Origin: Spirodela intermedia
Taxonomy: Eukaryota; Streptophyta; Magnoliopsida; Alismatales; Araceae
NCBI GenBank assembly: GCA_902729315.2
Contig: LR746274.1
Coordinates: 1,757,385-1,821,384 of the forward strand
Direction: 5' to 3'
Length of the DNA stretch: 64,000 nt
Made by a program: the position numbers and the translations under genes. The notes beneath the pieces were generated by a model that saw nothing but the letters and a program-made list of their open reading frames with translations, was not told the origin of the DNA and made no database searches. Of this stretch, positions 47,671 to 64,000 are shown piece by piece (within the stretch, counting starts at the first letter, position 1; every line of letters starts with the position of its first letter).

Positions 47671-48705
47671 TGTTTGAAATCAATGATTCAAAGGCCTAGA
47701 AATCACAATGTACTTCTACATGTTTGAACCATCAAATTAATACAATTGAAAGTCAATCATTGAACAATACGATCCATGTATGTTATTAAGTTGTTCTTGA
47801 TTGATAATGAAGTATGGCAGTACTCACAAAAACCTAGAACTGTGAATTTATAAGATAATAGCTCCATGTTAAACTAGAGCCATGAATATGAAGGTAAGTG
47901 TTTTTTAAAATATACTTAGATTGGCTGGAGCTTTAGATTGTAAGCTGGAAAAAATACTAAGTTTCAACATTTATATAACTTTCATTTAGTTGAGCCTAAG
48001 GACCTAATCTCTATAGCTTTTAGGTTACATGGCCCAAACCGCTATAACTTGTTGGTTCCATAATTTGGGAAGAAAACCAAAAACCCAAGAGTGATTCAAA
48101 AATGATCAATTCCACCCCACTCTTGCTTCTTATTGGACCCTCTTTCAAACAAGCAATTATATGTGACCACAAGTTAAAAATCTTGACACTTGCAGTTTCC
48201 CCCATTAATAACCTTAAACAAAATTAGTATAAAAAATTCTCCAAAGATAAGAAAGCCACCCACCAATTGGGAAATGACATATTGATCTAGGTTTTCACAT
48301 ATATATCTTACTATGGTACTCATGTTATTGTCACATATGAACATGGCATTAACACATCTATCAACAATACAAATGCTAGTTTCTATCACATTTAAGAATC
48401 AACGAAAAAATTAAACTAAAAAAAATTAAGGTACCAATTCACATAGTTAAATCCATGCCTTTGATATTAAATATTCCTTGATTTGAAATCATGATCATCA
48501 TGCTTAGGGAATTCATTCATTTTTTATAATAAAATTAAATAGTTTAACCTTTTGTCATATAAGCCAACCAAAGTACTAGAGGACCCTTTTGATTATCCAT
48601 AAATATGAAAAATATGACGACAAATATTAGAAATGCAATGAATTATATTAAAAAAATATAACGACAAATATCATTAAAAATGCAATTAATTATATTTTAA
48701 TAAAA

Positions 48706-48858
48706 GATGAGCACACATGATAGTGGATGATAGGCCTTAATGGTAGAAAAGGAAGAAAATGTGTCCATCAAATGCATCAAAATGCATAAGACAACAAAGT
48801 GATAAACTGAGCTATCAATTAAGAGGACTAAAATTTTTGTGACTTGGAGAAACCTTAA
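48706..48858 (+). repeat. Direct repeat, copy A (about 153 bp)
   Basis: Starts gatgagcacacatgatagt and ends gagaaaccttaa. It contains aaggaagaaaatgtgtccat and gataaactgagctatcaatt, both also in copy B at 50469-50631. Confidence 0.85.
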
Positions 48859-49979
48859 TGACGTGACTCAGTCGTTGTATAGCAAGTCATGTAAATTTTA
48901 AATTTAAAAAACTAGAAAATACTAATTTTTGAATATTTAGAAGTTTTTCTAAACAAATATATCAATTATAATTTAATAAAAATTATAAAAATAGTGATAA
49001 TTTTTCAGGCTGATCACAAAGATGTAATATAATATAGAATAATTATTTAGAATTTTTCTCAAAGAATATATTTTTTTATTAATTTTATACTAGGAAATGA
49101 AAGTAAAATATATTTAAAATTCACAAAAAAAGGAAATAAGGGTGTGAACATCAAGATGATGTCAGCACCCAATGAACACGAATCAGGCAAAAATAGAGTT
49201 CCACTTAATAATTTTTACATAAACAATTACAGACAATTTAATTGATCAAATTAAGATATGTAAAAGTCGAAAGAATCATAATTAAATGAAATGTAACTTG
49301 GTAAATTTAAATCACACAAATTATCACTAAATAAAGTGAAAATTAAGTTGAAAGTAAGAAAATAGAGTTCCAACGTTGTGGCGGCGATGCTTCAACAATG
49401 CACCGAAATCTTGAGTATTCAAGAGGATCATCGTGTAGTATCTACAGCCTTGAAGGCTCTCCTTAGACAAGGATGACGTGAACAATCTTCTAGATCTTCT
49501 TGTGAAGTCTAGAAATCAATGAAATAAGTCATCGAATCATCTCTAGTAGCTGTCACTTGATAGAGAAGAGTTAGATAGAGGTGGGGTGTGTTAGGGAATT
49601 TCATTCTCAGGTCTGCACGACAAAAAGAGGTTCTTCATCGCATCCTATACGTTCTTATGAGGTGGTGACTCATCTCCTAGTAAATTATTCTCTTCTTGAC
49701 AATGACTTATTTGTTGATCAATCGAAGATGATTTACTTGATAGATTCGTAATCTTTTTATCATAAATCATTCAGCAATTTTAGTAACAATGCTTCATGAA
49801 TCGTATTGACGAGATTTTTGCCGACGATCTAGCGATTTTGACAACTTAATCTTTCACCGGCGATCTATAAGAAAGTCATGATAATTAGATAAAAATACGA
49901 GGTTTTGCTCTGGAAGGATTTGAAGCCACGTCGATTGCTCACCTTCTAAGCCTTTCGAGGAAAGATGTGATGTAGATTT

Positions 49980-49991
49980 AGTCCCACATCG
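49980..49991 (+). promoter_or_regulatory. Isolated snRNA-type upstream sequence element (USE-like)
   Basis: AGTCCCACATCG matches the plant snRNA USE consensus RTCCCACATCG. A TATA-like aataaatatt begins about 23 nt downstream, near Pol III spacing. The following 150 bases do not resemble U1, U2, U3, U4, U5, U6 or 7SL as I know them, so this may be chance or a decayed element. Confidence 0.25.
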
Positions 49992-50468
49992 TTTGTGCGT
50001 CAAAGTTTTGGATGAATAAATATTAATATTACATTTCCAAGCAATGAGTCCCTTTCTCCCACATATATGACCACTCTTTACCACACAGCTGACTAGCTAA
50101 TGGTGATGTGGAAAGGGAGTGGTGCATGTGTGTCCTCATCGGTCTTAGCCACTCAAGTGCATGCTCGTGGCTCCCTTCAATTGTGGTTCCAGCCCACCTA
50201 CATACTTGACTGGTCAATGAGTCTCCCCTTTGTTTTACTAGATTTTTATTTTTATTTCTTTTTCTTCATTTATCTCAAAAATAGGGCTATAAAAATCATA
50301 TAAATTCATAAAAAATATATAATTAGCCAAAAATTTATGTTAATCAATTGAAAATCACTTTTCATAATTTAACATAAATATAAATCTATTTATTATGAGT
50401 TAAGGCTAAAAATATATTATTTACTAATTATTAACTCATGATAATGAAGACATCACACAAATTGTGGA

Positions 50469-50631
50469 GATGAACACACATGATAGTAGATGTAGAGGCC
50501 TTAATGGTATAAAAGGAAGAAAATGTGTCCATCAAGTGCATCGGAATGCATAAGAAAACAAAGTGATAAACTGAGCTATCAATTAAGAGGACTAAGAGGA
50601 CTAAAATTTTAGTGACTAGGAGAAACCTTAA
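50469..50631 (+). repeat. Direct repeat, copy B (about 163 bp)
   Basis: Second copy of the 48706-48858 unit, in the same orientation and about 1.76 kb away. It has roughly 10 percent differences and an extra duplicated agaggacta. With copy A it brackets 1.6 kb of AT-rich DNA without a recognisable internal gene. Confidence 0.85.
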
Positions 50632-51073
50632 CATGCTCATTGTACCATATACTCCTTACATTGGTATGTTTGAAATTCCTAGAGGAAACTCTTATACTTG
50701 GGTATCTAGGATTAAAAATCTGTAAAGAGTAGCTTCTTGAGAACAAAGGTTGAGCCATTCCTTGTTATAAACAAAAATACCTTTTCTATTTGCTTCTTAA
50801 TGAATTATCCATTCCATGTTTGACTACTTGTTCATTATTGACTTAATTTTGAACCTATAGTATTCATTAAATTTAAGGATCTATCGAATATCCCCTGCTG
50901 TTTAAATGAAGAGACTAAATCCAAAGGAAATATTGGGATAAATAAGTCTGAACCTTTCATTTCTTCATGTTATAATAGAAGATGAAAACCTAATCAGAAA
51001 AACGGACTCTCATGCTCAATTCCTATGCCAACCAAGTCCAATCCACTGATGACACCTTATGCTGACATATGGA

Positions 51074-51602
<529 letters not shown>

Positions 51603-52045
51603 TATCCGTAAGGGACATTTAAGAAGTCACAATCTCGGGTTGACAAATCCAAGATTGCGTTACCATATCACAAACGTACAAATAATGGCGTGTTAGCCTG
51701 TCACCAATCTCTAGGACCAGATTTCATCTTCTAGGAACTCATCTTATTAAACCTCTCAGAGACTATTTTCGAAATCATCTTCAAAATTACCTGATGTCAG
51801 GTGATAATCACGTCGGCGGTGCATCCCCCTATCCAAGAGAGACCGCCGCCGCCCTCGTCAACCATTAGAAGGTTTACTTCGAGATCATTTATGAATCGAC
51901 TTGGACAGCCGTTGAGTTATCACAATTGTTGTACATGTTGTGAGCCCAAGTTCGGGAGAAGTACACGAAGAGGCCGTCACTTGCAGCCCGCCGCCCGTGC
52001 CTGCCGCAGTACATGGCACCAGTTGACTTTCCCGTCCTCTCACGA

Positions 52046-53965
52046 TCACAAAGTCGCCGCCATGTGGAAACCGAAGCCCTCATCTAGAAGCGCCGTCATC
52101 ACCCACAGCTTCAACGCCGCCGCGTCCATCTCCCCAGCGCACCCTCCGACCTGAGAACCCAAGCGAAGAGATGAGATAGAGCACCGAAGCAGGCCATCTG
52201 TGAGAACCAGGAGCTTGTGGCTTTCTACTGCAACCTTCATAGTGAGGGTCACCTCGTGCGTCCCAGAGATGGTTGAGAAGGTGGAGCTCTCCGGGTGGAG
52301 AAAGGTCAACCTCTCCGTGGCTCTATACAAGGCCGTCGCCGTTCCTTCTCCCTTGTGACACACCAGTCTCAGGTGGAACCTCTTATCGCCCAGTTCACAC
52401 GCCGATAACTCGAGAATATCCCCCTTGGAAAGAGGATCCACGGAGCCCGGTCTACCAGGTTCGTGGCGCTGAAAAGGGAAGCTACACACGTCCTCGGTTT
52501 TGGCGGAGGTTTCCAGGCTGGCGATCTCCTCCGCCAGGGTCTTGACCTGCCTCTGCAAATCCCTCACGTACATGATGGCGTCTCCGATGATGGATGCCTT
52601 GTCCATCTGTAATACCAAATCAGATAGAAGACTAAGAAGATGAGGACACCCAATTGTCAGCTAGATCAAGCGAGTTTGATATAACCTAAGAATAATTGTA
52701 GTCTATTGCCTAGTTTCTATCAGCTTGCCATGACCCAATAACTCCTACTACTTTCATCAAAAATTCTATACGAAAATACTCATTAGAAATATTAGCTACC
52801 AGATAAACTAAGTCGAATAAATCGCTTTACCTACTCTGCCAGGTTTTAACCTCCAACCAATATAAGGTTCTCTTCTAAATTTTTTATTAGGGTGCCCCAA
52901 GCGAACCGCATATGTAGGCCAAGATTTATGACTACGATCTCTTTTTTCTTGGCAAGAACTGGTTCAAACAGATCTAATACGAAATCGAGAGATTGCTAAC
53001 CAAGACCTCCCAGAAGAACAGCCCCATTATTCAGAGGTTCTATCATTTAGTGAATTGATATAAACTTATAACCTAAGAGAAAACCCTAATGATAGACTAG
53101 ATTTATGCTAAGGTTTTGGATGAAGAAACTTGGCAAAATTGGCTCTTTGTTTTCCAACTTAGGGTTCCAACTATGAGAGGACTAAACGCCATCTCATCTC
53201 TGTGGGTATGGACAACCTTAAACTCAGACGCGTGAATAGTAAAAACGGGATAAGGCGATATGGGAGAAAGCGTGTTTATTATCCGGACAAATAACCACCA
53301 TATTCAGAAAAACACTATTGTCAGAGCAATCCAAGAGAGGGGAAGAGGGGGGGGAAAGAGGGAGGAAAAGAGAAGTAGAGGAGGAAACAGGCGAGGAGAG
53401 AGACGTAGAGAGAAAGTGCAGAGGGGGAGAGCGGGGCGGGGAGAGTATGAAGGATGGAGAAAGGAGAATAGAAGAAGAGAGAAAAGGGGAAGAGCAACGA
53501 GGTAGAGGAGAGGTAACGGGAAGGAAAGAGAGAGAATAATGGAGAAAGAAGGAGAGATAGAGGGAAAGAGAAACGGGGAGGAGGAACGAGGTAGAGGGGA
53601 GAGAGAGAGAGAGAGAGAGAGACCTTGGTAATGTTGGGAACCAAGGAGCGCAGCTCATAGAGCTTTTCCTTCATCCGTCCCCTTCGCCTCCTCTCCGAGA
53701 CCAAGGTCCTGGCCCGGTCTCTTCCCGGCCTCAACCTCTCACCCGTCGTTCCAGAGGAGTCATCCTCCTCGGCATCTGCTTCCACGAGGCCAGGACCTCC
53801 ATCGGAGTAGAAACCTAGCACCTGCTCCACCACGGAGGAGCACAGATCCTCCTCTCCGAACTCCGCGAATCCCCCGACGAGAAGGCAATCCATCTGATCG
53901 AACTGACTGTCGTTGGAGAGGTCGACTGCGGCTAGTTGCACGGCCAGGGAAGGGCTCCTCTCCAT
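52046..53965 (-). CDS. FIT/FER-like bHLH transcription factor (3 exons, 272 aa)
   Basis: Exons: 53624-53965, 52235-52606, 52046-52150, summing to 819 nt. Residues 86-114 are the basic region and helix 1 (RTLVSERRRRGRMKEKLYEL...NITK). Exon 2 opens with helix 2 (MDKASIIGDAIMYVRDLQ), followed by a leucine-rich coiled extension and an ACT-like C-terminal domain (FHLRLVCHKGEGTATALYRA, HEVTLTMK, ALKLWVMTALLDEGFGF). This order and the exact spacing of the C-terminus match FIT/FER (Arabidopsis bHLH29), the regulator of iron-uptake genes. The last 84-nt intron is in frame and could be retained, giving 300 aa; splicing gives the family length. Intron 1 starts GTCTCTCTCTC at once after NITK. A broken paralogue lies at 42709-44387. 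A role in iron-deficiency signalling is inferred from similarity only. Confidence 0.85.
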
Positions 53966-55244
53966 CTCCCTCAGAGGTCAATGCGGTGGCGCCGCTGCCG
54001 GGTATAAAGTAGGGTGGCGACCCTCCGCGTCTTCCTTATTAATAGACGAGGCAGCCGACTAGTGTAAACAGAATACCGCTAACGTAGACAACGCCGCCGG
54101 TGCAACTTGTCTACGGCATCACATGCGACAGTTACCAGATTCTTACCACAGCTCAGATGACTTGTTACAGAGAGATCGAGAGACATAAATGAGAGAACAA
54201 GGGATGACTGTCAAAGAGAGCGAGAGAGAGAAAGAGAGACCTGGGGAGTCGTGGAGAGAGAGAGAGAGAGAAATTGATCAGAGAGAACTCTATCCTGACA
54301 ACACTTACAATCTGCTCTTCTTTATGGCTGGGTTCCCGGCCACGCTTCAACCGCGTGGGCAGCGCGGGTGGGCACGTGAGGCCCACAGGAGACTCTGAGA
54401 GTCAACTCGTTGAGTTTTGGTTTATGTATGGTCCTTCTATTTAGTCACCTTCTACGTGATTAACAGTTAACTTGAATTATATGTATGTTTATTTAAATAA
54501 TAATATATATTCCGATATTTTGACATTTATTAAGATTACGCTGCTTGATATTTAAAATATTTTATTGTCAAGTTCCTGATCATGATAATTTTTTGTGCTA
54601 CTAAAATTATGCTCTACACACACATCTTAATTATTGACAGTGCACCTATGTTTTCCATTTTACTTCTAGGTCCCCCAAAACGTAGTTCCTTTTATGTTTT
54701 TCTCCCTCGGTATAATTCGTTATGATTAACATATAGTTGAATGCAAAAAAAATACCTTCGTCCCTTCCTTTCTTGCATCCAATTGCTCTCCCTGCAGATA
54801 CAACGATAGAGACAAGGCGGCCTCTAATTTTCAGATGTTGGTGGGCCAACCAACGAGGGAATTCGCAGACAGCTCTCTCTCTCTCTCCCTCTCTCCCTCT
54901 CTCTCCTGATGGGGGCATGGACCCAAGAAAGATGTGAGAGAAAAGAAAGGGCACGCGAAGATGCCCTCTTCGTCACCCAACCACCATTGAGAAGAACCCA
55001 ATCCCGCCGCCATGTTTCCTCTGTCATCTCCGGCGACATAGACGGAGGGGACTAAAAACAGAATATCTGGAAGTCCAATACAAAAACAAGGACTTGTTCA
55101 CAAATTCAGTAGGTTTTCGGGGGAGCGAGATCGAAATAACTTTGGAGCACAGGCGCCTCCTGGTGAAGTAAGTCACCAAACATTACTCTTCAAAAGGGTT
55201 TATCCGCAAGATATGTAATAAAGAGGTGTTATAGAAACAAATAC
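53966..55244. other. Region upstream of the bHLH gene
   Basis: 53966-54090 is the bHLH promoter side, with homology to the flank of the broken copy. 54170-54270 is GA-rich. 54420-54730 is AT-rich. 54824-55039 has overlapping minus-strand frames (60-71 codons, one starting MAAGLGSSQWW) without recognised similarity. A first exon of an unknown gene here cannot be excluded. Confidence 0.45.
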
Positions 55245-55706
55245 CTTCGTCAATGTACGAGCAGCTGTACTAGCAACCACAGTCAACACATCCAGGTAAT
55301 TGAATGGTGGAGGGTTGTCAATTCCGACCACTCGTGTCCAGGATGTTGACATGAGGCCCTATTAGTTTATACGTCCAGATAAAAAAATGAATTTTTTGAT
55401 GAATACGTCATTATCATCTTTATCATTATTGTTTGACTTCCAATCAAGTAGCCGAATTATCAAGATTATGCCCTTTATGCTGATTCCTCTCTCACCATTT
55501 TTAAATTATAAATTTATCCAAATTATTCATCTTAAACGGTTACCACCATCTTTTTATTTATTTATTTAAAGTATAAGTTATAGCCTGCCCTCTCTTTCTG
55601 ATCATTTAGTGGGAAATTGGATGATGCTCACTGGACCAATTTTCACATACAGGTGACTTACCTCTCGCTTGATGGTGCGAGGAAGTCCGTGATTAATCGG
55701 CTAGTT
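55245..55706 (-). other. Two exon-like blocks of an unrecognised protein
   Basis: 55668-55706 reads PINHGLPRTIKRE with a ctag before it and a perfect GAG|GTAAGT donor after it. 55245-55358 is flanked by taatag and AAG|GTATTT and is open for exactly 38 codons (GLMSTSWTRVVGIDNPPPF, then YLDVLTVVASTAARTLTK). Both are phase 0 at each end, so they join in frame. The residue composition looks like real protein. I do not recognise the family, and found no convincing first or last exon, so this is either part of an unknown gene or a gene remnant. Confidence 0.4.
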
Positions 55707-56732
55707 AGATAATTGCATATTGCAAATATTAAGACCATGTCACATTCAGTTGCCCACTAGTGCTAACCTACTTGAAAAAGTATTTAATACAGAAAAACCC
55801 TACTCTGAACCCACACCAAGTACGTGAAGGAACATGCCAAAAGTAGTATTGTACATGCATACTAACATATATATATATATATATATGATACACATTAATG
55901 GCGTCATTTGGTAGATAGCAGATAATCTACACCCGTTTAATTCATTCCGAAATTAGTGACCCACTTAAAAAATTGGTCATGTAATCTAATTGTATGTTTC
56001 AACGGGCTAGCTAGAAGAAAAGTAAAAAAACGGCTGCCTCAGAGAGAGAGAGAGAGAGAGAGGAGAGCAGAAGAGAGAGAAGCCAAAACATTGTAATATT
56101 CAATAAAGCCGAAATGTGAGACATACTAGAGAAGGGCCACCACGAGTAAGAATTGGCTCCATACTACGAAGTTGGAGGACCAATCAGAGCGCAGATCGGG
56201 CCCAGATAACGTATGAGCCAGCCCTATTGGGGTTGCTACAAAGGCTCAAGCCCTGGAAACATTCCTCACAATACATTCGGTAAACAGAGTAGAATTATAC
56301 GATTTGTGGTGATCTTCAAGGGATGCCAGAGGAGGCTCATTGAGTGACCAAACAGTAACATTTCAAAGCTCGGGTACAAAAGAAGGTTGATAATTGTATA
56401 AAAATCTCACACCTCTTCCTCCCTCTTTCTCTCTATACCTCTCTTAGAGGGGGGGCAGATTTTCGGGCTTTTCTCGGCCCGGGCCTGGTCCGTTGACACT
56501 TGCAGGTGTGATGGGAGAGAAACTAGAGAGGGTCTTCAAAGAAGATGAGAAGAACTGACATCTTTGAGAAAGAGAAGTGATACAAGATATGAAAACGTTG
56601 CAACTAGAACGAATGTGCAAAGAAAACCCACCAAAATTTTATAAAATAAAATAAAACTCAACCAAAAATTAAGAAGATAGCTTTCAGGTGGGATAAAGAA
56701 GCTTTTAGAAATCTCCCAATTTCTTTATCATT
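55707..56732. other. Region between the exon-like blocks and the STEEP1 homologue
   Basis: Contains (AT)n at about 55866-55887 and (GA)n at 56041-56062, and no recognised gene. 56440-56732 should include the 3' UTR of the STEEP1 homologue. Confidence 0.5.

Positions 56733-64000
<7,268 letters not shown>

Overview
The window is nuclear DNA from a flowering plant. Every recognisable gene is a plant-type eukaryotic gene with GT-AG introns, long AT-rich intergenic stretches and many GA/CT microsatellites. Several genes are strongly GC-rich (the P450s, the second sulfite oxidase, the bHLH gene) while others are AT-rich (first sulfite oxidase, STEEP1 homologue). This bimodal GC content suggests a monocot; the species cannot be named from the sequence. 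All exon boundaries were derived by hand from splice signals, phase continuity and recalled family sequences, not from transcripts.

Layout. Positions 188-286 (minus) are the first exon of a TOM20 gene that runs off the left edge. Two sulfite oxidase genes lie in tandem on the minus strand (1463-6053 and 7467-10555). Each has 12 exons with identical phases, and they are separated by about 690 bp of almost pure GA repeat. A minus-strand SAP-domain gene follows (12351-18450, 6 exons), with one GC-AG intron inside the SAP motif.

From 22.3 to 29.3 kb lies the most striking structure: two CYP94-type cytochrome P450 genes facing each other. They share an exact-length 1826-bp inverted segment (22460-24285 against 27326-29151) with one difference that I found. 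Just beyond the minus-strand copy is an extra, diverged P450 3' coding end (27094-27326). The simplest reading is that the body, stop codon and 3' flank of the plus-strand gene overwrote most of a minus-strand paralogue. That paralogue kept its own promoter and N-terminus, and its original 3' end was left stranded downstream.

From 29.3 to 42.6 kb the sequence is gene-poor, AT-rich and full of degenerate repeats. From 42.6 to 54.1 kb there is a duplicated FIT/FER-like bHLH transcription factor on the minus strand: an older broken copy (42709-44387) and an intact copy (52046-53965). A decayed CYP94-like fragment (about 47195-47670) lies between them. Two unassigned exon-like blocks sit at 55245-55706. 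A complete 7-exon homologue of STEEP1/CXorf56 occupies 56733-62437 (minus). The last 1.5 kb is intergenic and ends in a (GA)n tract.

The genes do not form a pathway. The shared theme is local duplication followed by divergence, decay or conversion. I see no new defence or mobile system. The best candidate for follow-up is the chimeric P450 locus, which must first be checked against assembly error.
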